From Paulinella micropora (lineage: Eukaryota > Cercozoa > Imbricatea > Euglyphida), in assembly GCA_009731375.1 (NCBI GenBank), contig BJOX01000300.1, forward strand, positions 41,221-105,220: a stretch of DNA of 64,000 nt, given 5' to 3'. Below the pieces are notes generated by a model. The model was not told where the DNA came from. It saw only the letters and a list, made by a program, of their open reading frames with translations, and did not search any database. This document shows, piece after piece, positions 16,425 through 29,320 of this stretch; the first letter of the stretch is position 1; the number at the start of each line of letters is the position of its first letter. The position numbers and the translations under genes are program-made.

Positions 16425-16491
16425 CATACATACATACATACAATGTACATACAACGTAGATATATACATCTACTCACGCATGTCTTGGCAG

Positions 16492-16551
16492 TGCTTCGCG
16501 CATACATCCCGTGGCTGCTGCTCGGACCGTCCCCCAGCGTTAAACTTCTGG
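16492..16551 (+). CDS. candidate exon: short hydrophobic segment
   Basis: Acceptor GTCTTGGCAG at 16491, donor CTTCTGG|GTCCCG. The 60-base exon encodes [19 protein letters not shown]. It enters needing two bases and leaves with one, so it joins the exon at 19129 in frame through a shared valine codon. The next exon also begins hydrophobic, so the two together could form a membrane segment plus loop. The intron between them would be about 2.6 kb of CT, TA and TAG/CTA repeat with a 305-N gap. Confidence 0.45.
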
Positions 16552-16556
16552 GTCCC

Positions 16557-16599
16557 GCTATCTACCTACCTACCTACCTACCTATCTATCTATCTCTAC

Positions 16600-16680
<81 letters not shown>

Positions 16681-16695
16681 CTATCCTATCCTATC

Positions 16696-16785
<90 letters not shown>

Positions 16786-16833
16786 GTCTGTCTGTCTGTC
16801 TGTCTATCTGCCGCTGACCTCGCCCTATTCTTC

Positions 16834-16899
<66 letters not shown>

Positions 16900-17204
16900 N
16901 NNNNNNNNNNNNNNNNNNNNNNNNNNNNNNNNNNNNNNNNNNNNNNNNNNNNNNNNNNNNNNNNNNNNNNNNNNNNNNNNNNNNNNNNNNNNNNNNNNNN
17001 NNNNNNNNNNNNNNNNNNNNNNNNNNNNNNNNNNNNNNNNNNNNNNNNNNNNNNNNNNNNNNNNNNNNNNNNNNNNNNNNNNNNNNNNNNNNNNNNNNNN
17101 NNNNNNNNNNNNNNNNNNNNNNNNNNNNNNNNNNNNNNNNNNNNNNNNNNNNNNNNNNNNNNNNNNNNNNNNNNNNNNNNNNNNNNNNNNNNNNNNNNNN
17201 NNNN

Positions 17205-17244
<40 letters not shown>

Positions 17245-17259
17245 TCTCTCTCTCTTCTC

Positions 17260-17299
<40 letters not shown>

Positions 17300-17346
17300 C
17301 TTACTCTCTCTTCTCTCTCTCTTCTCTCTCTCTTCTCTGTCTCTCT

Positions 17347-17418
<72 letters not shown>

Positions 17419-17579
17419 TATATATTATAGTTATACACACACACACACATATATATATAATATTATATTATTAATATATATATATATATATTTGTATCTG
17501 TATGTATGTATGTATGTTTTGTATGCATGTATGTGTGTTTATACATGTATATATATACATTTACATATAAGAAGTAATG

Positions 17580-17627
<48 letters not shown>

Positions 17628-17639
17628 CATCTTTGACTC

Positions 17640-17713
<74 letters not shown>

Positions 17714-17739
17714 GCTAACTACTACTACTACAACTACTG

Positions 17740-17796
<57 letters not shown>

Positions 17797-17822
17797 TGAC
17801 TACTACTATGACTACTACTATG

Positions 17823-17882
<60 letters not shown>

Positions 17883-17904
17883 GCTACTGCTACTACTACT
17901 ACTG

Positions 17905-17939
<35 letters not shown>

Positions 17940-18058
17940 GCCACTACTACTACTGCTACTAGTACTGCTACTAGTACTGCTACTAGTACTGCTACTACTG
18001 CTACCAGTACTTGCACTAGCACTAGTGTTGATACTACTACTATTAACTACTACTATTG

Positions 18059-18106
<48 letters not shown>

Positions 18107-18107
18107 G

Positions 18108-18159
<52 letters not shown>

Positions 18160-18224
18160 TACTACTACTACAATTACAACAACAACTGCTGCTCCTACTA
18201 CTACTACTACTGCTACTTACTACT

Positions 18225-18304
<80 letters not shown>

Positions 18305-18862
18305 CTAGTACTAGTGATAGTACTAGTTCTACTACTAGTACTGGTAGTACATGTACTAGTACTAGTGGTAGCACTAGTAGTAGTCGTAGTGGTAGTAGTG
18401 GTGGTGGTGATCGTAGTAGTAGCAGCATACATGTGTACAAGCACACATTATGGGATACGTCTCCATGCATGGATATACAATGTTACCTAGCTAAAACGCT
18501 TAAATCGTGCATATGCACTCCTTCCGTTCACCCTAAGCACTCGCATGCGCACGTCATATGTAGGGGAGGTCTCGATACATATAAGTACATACCTTTATAT
18601 ATACATATATATACGCATATGTATATATATATATGTATATATATATATATGTATACATATATAATATGTCAATATATGTAGATATATATGTATGCATATG
18701 TCTATATATAGAATACATTTGTACATATATTAATAATGGCAGAAGCTACCTGTTCTCACGGTAGGGCGCATTCATCCAACATGTCATTCTACGCTTGTCT
18801 GTGTTTTGAAGTATGATGTATGTAAGCAGGGCACACGCAGCCGCAATGAGTAAAACGAGAGT

Positions 18863-18931
<69 letters not shown>

Positions 18932-19080
18932 ACACACACACACACACACACAGCGGCGAGCAGGGACTCTCTGTCTCTCTCTCTACTTCCCCCNNNNNNN
19001 NNNNNNNNNNNNNNNCCCCCCCCCCCCCCCCCCCCCCCCCCCACACACACACACCCTTTTTTTATGAGCCCTGTCACACG
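16557..19080. repeat. TATC, CT, gap, TA, TAG/CTA and dinucleotide block
   Basis: TATC to 16806; CT from 16836; gap 16900-17204; CT and TA to 17415; TAG then CTA trinucleotides 17578-18310; unique spacer 18420-18600; TATA; GT, GA and CA tracts 18864-18950; C-run with a 22-N gap 18994-19015. Confidence 0.9.
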
Positions 19081-19128
19081 TGTAAAAGTCTGTATGCATA
19101 CCTACATACATGATATATTGCTTGACAG

Positions 19129-19298
19129 TGGGTTCAATGCTGAGCTGGATGGACGAGCAGATCGGCAAGCGGGTCTCCGAGGATCAGCTGGAGAAAGACA
19201 CGAACCTCTTTGTTCTGATCTGGCAAGTCCCGCTGCCTCTCGCCTACCTGTTTGGGCTGATGGGGATCCGCGCGTCCATGCGCTGCTTCAAGGAAGAG
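19129..19298 (+). CDS. candidate exon: membrane protein segment (WMDEQ..MRCFKEE)
   Basis: Acceptor GCTTGACAG at 19128, donor AAGGAAGAG|GTGCGC. The 170-base exon is non-repetitive and GC-rich against AT-rich flanks. It encodes an acidic/basic stretch (MLSWMDEQIGKRVSEDQLEK), then a hydrophobic helix-like segment (LFVLIWQVPLPLAYLFGLMG), then a basic end (IRASMRCFKEE). This is a typical transmembrane segment followed by a positively charged cytoplasmic edge. It enters in the same phase as 16492 leaves. A shorter related segment follows at 19572. The family is not recognised. Confidence 0.55.
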
Positions 19299-19311
19299 GT
19301 GCGCAGGAAGC

Positions 19312-19373
19312 CTGCAGTAGCAGTAGTAGTAGTAGCAGTAGTAGTAGTAGTAGTAGCAGTAGTAGAAGTAGTA

Positions 19374-19431
<58 letters not shown>

Positions 19432-19468
19432 CAGTAGTAGTTCTAGTAAGTAGTAAGTCGTAAGTCGT

Positions 19469-19549
<81 letters not shown>

Positions 19550-19806
19550 ATACCATCACACAGCTGAGGCATACGCAAGGGCACTCTGGCGCATCTGTTG
19601 GGGCTGCTCGGGCTCCGCGCCTCACTGCGTTGTTACATGGCACAGGTGCATATGCAGCCCTTGTGTATCTCAGCCAGTCGATACTCCGGTTATGTACCCC
19701 GGGTATGGTATCGGCGTCCATAATTTTCGGCACTCGCGGATCTCTGATACCGCAATATCCGGGGACTCGTCTGGTTGTGTATGCCAGCTGTGCCATGGTG
19801 TGCAAG

Positions 19807-19876
<70 letters not shown>

Positions 19877-19946
19877 ATACTGCTACTACTACTACTACTA
19901 CCACTGCTACTGCTACTGCTGCAGCTGTTGCTACTACTACTACTAG

Positions 19947-20019
<73 letters not shown>

Positions 20020-20021
20020 GT

Positions 20022-20062
<41 letters not shown>

Positions 20063-20216
20063 ATACTACTTATGCTACGTTGCTGTTGTTGTTCTTGTTG
20101 TTGTTGTTGCTGTTGTTGTTGCTGTTGTTGTTGCTGTTGTTGTTGCTGTTGCTGTTGTTGTTGTTGTTGTTGCTGTTGTTGTTGTTGTTGTGTTGTTGTT
20201 GTTGCTGTTGTTGTTG

Positions 20217-20273
<57 letters not shown>

Positions 20274-20275
20274 GC
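19312..20275. repeat. TAG, CTA and TTG trinucleotide blocks
   Basis: TAG repeats 19312-19550, the exon-like island at about 19560-19800, CTA repeats 19806-20070, then GTT/GCT repeats to 20275. Confidence 0.93.
19572..19647 (+). CDS. candidate exon related to 19129, shorter
   Basis: Between two trinucleotide tracts, an open frame encodes GTLAHLLGLLGLRASLRCYMAQ. This aligns with LAYLFGLMGIRASMRCFKEE of the exon at 19129. It ends at GGCACAG|GTGCAT in the same phase (0) as that exon, and the preferred acceptor CAGCTGAG at 19571 gives the same entry phase. It looks like a partial duplicated exon, either a pseudo-exon or an alternative exon. Confidence 0.4.
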
Positions 20276-20449
20276 CTGCAAGTATGAATTGTGTGCGCAC
20301 GAAATGCAACACGCACACACACATACATACATACACATAGTGATGTTGTAATCGTTAGCCAGTGCGGTTCTGCTGTATGCAGTGTGTATGCATTTGTGTC
20401 GGTGTGTGCCTTGGCTGTGTGGAACGACAGGTGATGATCCCCGATGGCG

Positions 20450-20546
20450 ATATACATTACTACCCCCCAACAGGTGCGGGGCAGAATAGATAGGAAGAAA
20501 AATAAATAGATATACATTACCGCCCACCAGATGCGGGGTAGAATAG
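20450..20546. repeat. tandem duplication of a ~63 bp unit
   Basis: GATATACATTAC followed by a CCCAACAGGTGCGGGGCAGAATAGATAG-like stretch occurs twice in direct orientation before GATA repeats. Confidence 0.7.
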
Positions 20547-20578
20547 ATAGATAGATAGAATCTAGATAGATAGATAGG

Positions 20579-20619
<41 letters not shown>

Positions 20620-20648
20620 GGATGGATGGATGGATGGATGGATGGATG

Positions 20649-20715
<67 letters not shown>

Positions 20716-20801
20716 GGATGGATGGATGGATGATAAGTAGGTAGGTATGTAGGTAGGTAGGTAGGTAGGTAGATTAGATATGATATTATTAGATAGATAG
20801 G

Positions 20802-20883
<82 letters not shown>

Positions 20884-20932
20884 GATATGTTTGGTCTATC
20901 AGCTCTGCATATCCGGAGACATAGGCATCCAT

Positions 20933-21024
<92 letters not shown>

Positions 21025-21028
21025 TAGA
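20547..21028. repeat. GATA/GGAT block with reverse R3 copy
   Basis: Reverse complement of the TATC family, with GGAT and GTAG runs. An R3 copy on the minus strand lies at 20887-20934. Confidence 0.93.
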
Positions 21029-21240
21029 TAGATAAATAGATGAGATATCGACTAATGTCAGAAAAAGGGAGCTTCTGATTTCGTCAACCAAGGAAGTCTG
21101 TGGGCCAAGTATCAACCCGATGCCCAGCTAAACCGTGATGTTTGCACGGGACTAATACAGGCGATACCAGAAGAGCTCTCTCGACAGCATGTCTCAGCGA
21201 GAGCTCAAACCTCCCTAGTACCAGGCGGGGCCAGGGCTCG
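21029..21240 (-). repeat. R1 interspersed repeat, minus strand, truncated
   Basis: Minus-strand copy running from the common end (GATGAGATATCGACTAATGT) to the GGCCAGGGCTCGTT part, then GATA. Again only the 3' end is complete. Confidence 0.85.
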
Positions 21241-21251
21241 TTAGATAGATA

Positions 21252-21697
21252 GATAATTGAGATATCGACTAATGTCAGAAAAAAGGAGCTTCTGATTTCG
21301 TCAACCAAGGAAGTCTGTGGGCAAAGTATTAACCCGATGCCCAGCTAAGCCATGATGTTTGCACGGAAGGGACTAATACAGGCGATACCAGAAGAGCTCT
21401 CTCGACAGCATGTCTCAGCGAGAGCTCAAACCTCCCTAGTACCAGGCGGGGCCAGGGCTCGTTCCATAAGCGCCCCTTGCAGAACGAGCTCCCACCTCCA
21501 TTACAGAGGACCCAGTAGTAGCAGATGGAGTTTCGAGACTGTGACATCGACAGTCTAGCACAAACCGACAGAGCACTCTGGGGTATTTATTCCGGGCTCA
21601 ACAAGCGAGAAAGGGCACCCTGAGGGAACAGGATTGCGCTTCCCGTCGCCATTTCGGCACGTGACTTATAGGCGTATGGCTAGGCACACATAAGCAC

Positions 21698-21699
<2 letters not shown>
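21252..21699 (-). repeat. R1 interspersed repeat, minus strand
   Basis: Second minus-strand copy directly after the first, retaining sequence through TTCCGGGCTCAACAAGCGAG to the CTATAAGTCAC-equivalent region. Followed by GATA repeats (21700-21790). Confidence 0.87.
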
Positions 21700-21789
<90 letters not shown>

Positions 21790-22600
21790 GTAGGTAGGTA
21801 GGTAGGTAGCTAGGTAAATAGGCTGGCAGGCAAGTAGGTAGATAGGGAGGTAGGTAGGATAATAAACACAAAAAATAAGCATAGAATCACGTCTCGACCG
21901 CTTATCTATCTCTCCATCCATTCTTCAATGGTAGGTAGGCAGGCAGGCAGGTAGTAGGTAGGTGGGTAGGATAGTAATAGCAGAACAGCATGGAATCATA
22001 GCGCTCGTAGCGGCATTCATATATTCGGCTTATGCACATGCATGCACGCAAGCTTCGTTGTCTCTCGCACGCTCCCATACATACGATACGGCCTCGTCTC
22101 TTGTGTGCAGATGCATCCGCAAGCTTTTTACCTCTACGGCAAGGTAACCTATAGCATTCCGCAGATCCTACTTATATATACATATAATGCATGTACATTA
22201 TGTCACATACATAAATAAATATATATGTAACATGTATATACATATTATCTACATAATACCATGTATAATTGCATACATGTACATGTATACATACATACAT
22301 GTATTATATATATACACATATACACATATGTATATGTATATGCTTATGTATGTATATGCACATGTCTATGTATATGTATATGTATAGGAATAGGTATAAA
22401 TATACATACATATATATACATATATATATGTATATATGTATATATATATATGTGTGTATGTATATATACATCGGTGTATATATATATGCATATGTATATG
22501 TATATTTTATATTTATATGTATATGCGTGTGTGCGTAATAATATAGAAATCTATCCATGTACAATTAATCATGTAGTAGACAGAGAGAGAACGAAGCTCT
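21700..22600. other. GATA/GTAG tail, unique spacer and ATACAT-rich DNA
   Basis: GATA and GTAG runs to 21860, unique DNA to about 22170, then degenerate TATACATATG repeats. No supported gene. Confidence 0.7.
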
Positions 22601-22655
22601 TGAAGTAATTGTCAATTGCCTTTGATTTCTACCAAGCTGGAGCGTACAGAATGGC

Positions 22656-22735
22656 TTGTTAGAGAGCTGGCCAGAGGTCCTTCAAGAAGTTTGCTAAGCT
22701 TCAGCACGGATAGTAGTAGACCGTGCTTAGCGACG
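22656..22735 (+). CDS. possible exon with strong donor
   Basis: An open stretch containing EWLVRELARGPSRSLLSF ends at GCGACG|GTATGT, a strong donor context. The acceptor (CTACCAAG near 22640) lacks a good pyrimidine tract, so the start is approximate. No family recognised; a chance open frame in this unique spacer is possible. Confidence 0.25.
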
Positions 22736-22979
22736 GTATGTAACGCTGTGGAAGCAAGCATGGCTGCAGCAGGCAGAAGGGATAGTAGTGACGGTAGTGG
22801 CCACCCTAGTCCTCTCAGGGCAAGCACTTAGCACATTGCTACGTGGACAGTGCATACACATACACACACATGCACACACACACACTCACACACACGTGCA
22901 TATTCAAGTTGTATGCATACGTAGACACAGATGTTGCTGGTGCGAATGGGACGTCACCGCCGGCCGCCCACGAGCTAGT

Positions 22980-22988
22980 ATCTATCTT

Positions 22989-23049
<61 letters not shown>

Positions 23050-23132
23050 TTAGAAGATAAATGAGATGTCGCAAAGGAATGTAGTCCTTTCCTTTGCAAG
23101 GACTACATTCATTTGCGACATCTCATTTATCT
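22980..23132. repeat. TATC tract and head-to-head R2 ends
   Basis: TATC to 23052, then an inverted pair: GAGATGTCGCAAA..TGTAGTCC on one side and GGACTACATTC..GCGACATCTC on the other (23063-23127). This forms a near-perfect hairpin built from two R2 ends. Confidence 0.8.
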
Positions 23133-23135
23133 ATC

Positions 23136-23840
23136 TTCTCGCTTGTTGAGCCCGGAATAAAACCCACAGTGCTCTATCGGTCTATGCTAGACTGTCACCA
23201 CAGTCTCGAAATTCCATCTGCTTACTGGGTCTGTAATGGAGGTGGGAGCTCGTTCTGCAAGGGGCGCTTATGGAACGAGCCCTGGCCCCGCCTGGTACTA
23301 GGGAGGTTTGAGCTCTCGCAGATACATGCTGTCGAGAGAGCTCTTCTGGTATCGCCTGTTTTAGTCCCTTCCGTGCAAACATCACGGCTTAGCTGGGCAT
23401 CGGGTTAATACTTTGCCCACAGACTTCCTTGCGAAGCTCCTTTTTTCTGACATTAGTCGATATCTCATTTATCTATCTATTGATCTAGCGCCAAGCGTAA
23501 CACTTTTTCCTGTCTTATCCTTCTTCTTCTTCTTCTTCTTCTTCTTCTTCTTCTTCTTCTTCTTCTTCTTCTTCTTCTTCTTCTCCTTCTTCTTCTTCTT
23601 CTTCTTCTTCTTCTTCTTCTTCTTCTTCTTCTTCTTCTTCTTCTGCTTCTTCTTCTTCTATCGCCTGTATTAGTCCCTTCCGTGCAAACATCACTGCTTA
23701 GCTGGGCATCGGGTTAATACTTTGCCTACAGACTTCCTTGTTTGACGAAATCAGAAGCTCCTTTTTTTCCTTATATTAGTCGATATCATTTATCTATCTA
23801 TTGATCTAGCGCCAAGCGTAACACTTTTCCTGTCTTCTCC
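23136..23840 (+). repeat. R1 copy and adjacent partial duplication
   Basis: R1 copy 23136-23468. After a TTC tract, the R1 3' end recurs (23659-23790) and both are followed by the same unique tag GATCTAGCGCCAAGCGTAAC. The 3' end plus flank was therefore duplicated together. Confidence 0.8.
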
Positions 23841-23892
23841 TCCTCCTCCTCCTCCTCCTCCTTCTTCTTCTTCTTCTTCTTCTTCTTCTTCT

Positions 23893-23927
<35 letters not shown>

Positions 23928-23930
23928 TTC

Positions 23931-23965
<35 letters not shown>

Positions 23966-24002
23966 TTTCTTCTTTTTCTTCTTCTTCTTCTCCTTCTCCT
24001 CC

Positions 24003-24033
<31 letters not shown>

Positions 24034-24800
24034 TTTTCTTCTTCTTCTTCTTCTTCTTCTTCTTCTTCTTCTTCTTCTTCTTCTTCTTCTTCTTCTTCTT
24101 CTTCTCATTCTTCTTCTTCTTCTTCTTCTTCTTCTTCTTCTTCTTCTTCTTCTCCTTCTCCTTCTTCTCTTCTTCTCTTCTTCTTCTTCTTCTTCTTCTT
24201 CTTCTTCTTCTTCTTCTTCTTCTTCTTCTTCTTCTCCTTCTCCTTCTCCTTCTCCTTCTTCTTCTTCTCTTCTTCTTCTTCTTCTCCTTCTTCTTCTTCT
24301 TCTTCTTCTTCTTCTTCTTCTTCTTCTTCTTCTTCTGCCGCTGCTGCTGCTGCTGCCTCTTCTGCTGCCTCTTCTGCTTTTTCTTCTTCTGCTTCCTCTT
24401 CTTCCTTCTTCTTCTTCCTTCCTTCTGATGATGATGATGATGATGATCATGATGATGATTCTTCTGTTGCTTCTTCTTCTTCTTCTTCTTCTTCTTCTTC
24501 TTCTTCTTCTTCTTCTTCTTCTTCTTCTTCTTCTGCTTCTCCTTCTTCTTCTTCTTCTTCTTCTTCTTCTTCTTCTTTCTTCTTCTTTCTTCTTTCTTCT
24601 TCTTTCTTCTTCTTCTTCTTCTTCTTCTTCTTCTTCTTCTTCTTCTTCTTCTTCTTCTTCTTCTTTTCCTCTTCTTACTCTTCTTACTCTTCTTCTTCTT
24701 CTTCTTCTTCTTCTTCTTCTTTTCCTCTTCTTACTCTTCTTACTCTTCTTCTTCTTCTTCTTCTTCTTCTTCTTCTTCTTCTTCTTCTTCTTCTTCTTCT

Positions 24801-24832
<32 letters not shown>

Positions 24833-24901
24833 TCCTTTTTCTTTTTCTTTCTTTCTTTCTTTCTTTTTTCTGTTTGTTCTTTGTTTGTTTGTTTGTTTGT
24901 T

Positions 24902-24951
<50 letters not shown>

Positions 24952-25125
24952 TCCTCCTCCTCCTCCTCTTCGTCCTCTTCTTTTTCGTCTTCGTCCTCTT
25001 CTTCCTTCTTCCTTCTTCTTCCTTTTTTTCATCTTCTCCTTGACCTTTTTCTTCTTCTTCTTCTTCTTCTTCTTCTTCTTCTTCTTCTTCTTCTTTTCTT
25101 TCTTTTTTTTTTTTTTTTTCCTCGC
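23841..25125. repeat. 1.3 kb polypyrimidine tract (TTC, TCC, CTTT, TTA)
   Basis: Almost uninterrupted pyrimidine strand from 23841 to 25125, apart from an ATTATT run, a GATGATGAT patch near 24427 and scattered purines. It is one of the longest purine/pyrimidine-asymmetric blocks in the window. Confidence 0.95.
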
Positions 25126-25199
25126 TTATGACGTCTTCTTGGTACTTTNNNNNNNNNNTCTCTCTCTCCTATGTTTTTTTGTTGTTGTTGCCTATTCAG

Positions 25200-25547
25200 C
25201 AGCGGCCGTCGCCGCTCGCACTGCAGGCCCGGTCGGTCCCTGCGCCCGCCGACCGCACCCTTTCCTCTGCTCCCTTCCCTCCCTCTCTTTCTTCCTTCCC
25301 CTCCTCTTCTTTCCAGCGTGGTGAGTCGTCCTTGTCCCCTCTTGCTGAGACCTCCGTCGCGTCTACTTTCTCGGCCGTGGACCGCCCAGGCGCCTCTAGC
25401 CGCCAGCTGCTTCGTCCTGCCTCCACGCCCGCTGCTGGTGGGGACGCTGACTGGCCGGGCCCCATGCCGCGCTCGAATGCACAGAGCAGAGCGCCAAGGC
25501 TAGGAGAGCCAAAGATGCTGTCACCTTCGAATGTCAAAACACTGCAG
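25200..25547 (+). CDS. candidate exon: Ser/Pro/Ala-rich disordered segment
   Basis: The acceptor is a NAGNAG pair (ATTCAGCAG) at 25199 or 25202. The donor ACTGCAG|GTAAGC is near-consensus and is one of the best splice donors in this half of the window. The 348-base exon is phase 0 at both ends and encodes about 116 residues rich in Ser, Pro and Ala (for example [19 protein letters not shown]). There is no recognised domain, and a cytoplasmic disordered loop is likely. The downstream intron begins at once with CT repeats. Confidence 0.5.
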
Positions 25548-26617
<1,070 letters not shown>

Positions 26618-27165
26618 CCGCACACTTTGCGTTCCCACCTAACACACTAAAGCGCATCGCATGCCCACCCAACACACTGTAGCGCACCGTACACATTGCA
26701 TTCCCACCCAACACACTGCAACGCATAGCATTCCCACCTAACACACTGCAGCGCACCGCACACATTCCATTCCCACCCAACACACTGTAGCGCACCGAAC
26801 ACATTGCATTCCCACCCAACACACTGCAACGAATTGCATTCCCACCTAACACACTGTAGCCCACCGCTCAAATTCCATTCCCACCCAACACACTGCAACG
26901 CACTGCATTCCCACCCAACACACTGTAGCGCACCGCACACATTCCATTCCCACCCAACACACTGCAACGCATCGCATTCCCACCTAACACACTGCAGCGC
27001 ATTCCATCGCCACCCATCACACTGTAACGCACCGCACACATTGCATTCCCACCTAACACACTGTAGCGCATCGCATTCCTACCTAACATACTGCAGCGCA
27101 TTCTATTGCCACCTAACACACTGTAAAGCACCGCACACTTTGCATTCCCACTTAACAGAGTGTAA
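26618..27165. repeat. minisatellite of ~21-45 bp units (CATTCCCACC..AACACACTG)
   Basis: About 20 repeats built on CATTCCCACCYAACACACTG followed by (C/T)A(A/G)CGCA, alternating with a CCGCACACATT insert that gives a longer unit. All six frames are open in long stretches only because of the repetition. Confidence 0.9.
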
Positions 27166-27550
27166 GATACATGCACGCACCGCCATAATACATACGCATG
27201 CATGGATATGTGCGCGTACTGTACGCGCGCACAAACATATTCACAATCTTGTATACTCACACATGTAAACAACAAACTAGCAATTGCAGCCAAAGCTACA
27301 AGCAAACATACGAACGTAAGTACAAACATGCATACATACAAATGTATACACATGTTTGCAAGCACGCATTTAATACGATATATACACACCTTCATATCAC
27401 ATATAAATTTTATCTTTATCCGGGCAGAGGCGGGCGAGTTCGATCTATGCCTCGGGTAGCCTGTCCTACGCGCCCTCCATAACTGGCACCTGGTCCCAGC
27501 AACCTATCCATCTATCTATCTATCTACCTGCCTACCTATTATCAGTACTT

Positions 27551-27629
<79 letters not shown>

Positions 27630-27884
27630 GCAACGATCATTATCGCCAAGTGGTCATAGCATGGATTGACCTAAAAAACACATTTGGAAGTGTAAACCAC
27701 AACCTGATCCAATTTGCTCTCTGGTGAGGCCTTACACAATGTAATCATTGTAGCTTGCGTAAACTTACGGTGCTCAAAACACTTGGACTAAAGGATTCAA
27801 CGGCTTCCTTTTCCTTCTCTTCTTCCTTGTCCTCCTCTCCATTCCTGAATGATCTTTTTCTTCAACAACTTACCCTTCTCTTCT
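27166..27884. other. unique spacer with TATC tract
   Basis: Degenerate ACAT sequence to 27400, a short GC-rich island near 27420-27500, TATC 27545-27628, then unique DNA. No gene supported. Confidence 0.65.
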
Positions 27885-28004
27885 TTTTCGAGAACACAGT
27901 CTACCCGTGATTCCCATCCCCGATACATGCACAGTACAAAAATTGCTGTTTGATGTGAAACTGCGTTTCTTTGCAAAGACGTTCTTTCGCGAAATCTCAT
28001 CTAC

Positions 28005-28035
<31 letters not shown>

Positions 28036-28061
28036 CCTATTTATCTATCTATCTATCTAGA

Positions 28062-28100
<39 letters not shown>

Positions 28101-28113
28101 TTATCTATCTATA

Positions 28114-28143
<30 letters not shown>
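27885..28143 (+). repeat. R2 copy with TATC tail
   Basis: R2 (GTGATTCCCATCCCCGATAC..CGAAATCTCATC) at 27885-28002, followed by TATC to 28143. Confidence 0.8.
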
Positions 28144-28144
<1 letters not shown>

Positions 28145-28877
28145 TCTGCAAGGGGCGCTTTATGGAACGAGCCCTGGCCCCGCCTGGTACTAGGGAGCTT
28201 TGGTATTGCCTGTATCAGTCCCTTCCGTGCAAACATCACGGCTTAGCTGGGCATCGGGTTAATACTTTACCCACAGACTTCCTGGTTGACGAAATCAGAA
28301 GCTCCTTTTTTCTGACATTAGTCGATATTTCATCAGTTGATCTTATCACTTACTCTACGGAATGAACCAAGGCCACTTGAGGTGTCACTGACCCTCTCTT
28401 GGGCTTGATTTTTTGAAATGGGTGCCATCTGTCGACAGACAGAGAATTAGGGGATGGTGTGGGTGTGCTGGGCCCGTGGTGGGGTGCCTTATGTGTGCCT
28501 AGCCATACGCCTATAAGTCACATGCCGAAATAGCGACGGGAAGCACAATCCTGTTCCCTCAGGGTGCCCTTTCTCGCTTGTTGAGCCCGGAATAAAACCA
28601 CAGTGCTCTGTCGGTTTTATACTAGACTGTCGAACAGTCTCGAAACTCCATCTGCTTACTGGGCCCTCTGTAATGGAGGTGGGAGCTCGTTCTGCAAGGG
28701 GCGCTTTATGGAACGAGCCCTGGCCCCGCCTGGTACTAGGGAGCTTTGGTATTGCCTGTATCAGTCCCTTCCGTGCAAACATCACGGCTTAGCTGGGCAT
28801 CGGGTTAATACTTTACCCACAGACTTCCTGGTTGACGAAATCAGAAGCTCCTTTTTTCTGACATTAGTCGATATTTC

Positions 28878-28880
<3 letters not shown>
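28144..28880 (+). repeat. R1 tandem pair, short subtype
   Basis: A truncated R1 (28144-28337) joins head-to-tail to a full R1 (28338-28880) through TTTCATCAGTTGATCTTATC with no TATC repeats between. This is the zero-expansion form of the junction that elsewhere carries long TATC arrays. TATC follows to 28944. Confidence 0.85.
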
Positions 28881-28944
<64 letters not shown>

Positions 28945-29186
28945 GCATGGTTGCCTCTGTCTTCGGATCAGCTCTATCCTGCATATCTGCTAACTACCTA
29001 CCTGTTTACAACCTACAGCTTTGTAAATATCTGTATCTAATAATCTATCCTTTTGTCTACCAATCTATCTTTCGATTCCGTTTTTCTACCTACCTACCTG
29101 TACATGCATGTACCTTTCCGATTTGTCAATCTATTTATCTAACTACCTGTCTGTGTAAACGCTGTACTATTTATATCTCTGCTTAG

Positions 29187-29320
29187 GGTGATCTCTACCC
29201 TGACGGCGGTCTTCGTCGCGAGGTTTGCCATGGCGCTGTTTCTCGAGCTTCTCTTCCACCCCACTGTCCGCTCCTGGTTGCTCCTCTACTGGAAAAACAT
29301 CGTGATGATTACGATACCAA
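29187..29320 (+). CDS. candidate exon: two hydrophobic segments (membrane protein)
   Basis: Acceptor TCTCTGCTTAG at 29186, donor ATACCAA|GTCCGT. The exon encodes STLTAVFVARFAMALFLELL, then HPTVRSWLLLYWKNIVMITI. These are two amphipathic-hydrophobic stretches separated by HPTV. It leaves with one base, matching the entry phase of the exon at 30181, across an 860-base intron of TATC-like DNA and GA tracts. The donor is weak. The layout is reminiscent of S2-S3 in voltage-gated cation channels (inference from the next exon). Confidence 0.5.

Noticed and set aside
26618-27165. Minisatellite as a CRISPR-like array
   Set aside because: Units are contiguous and degenerate, without unique spacers, and the context is eukaryotic.
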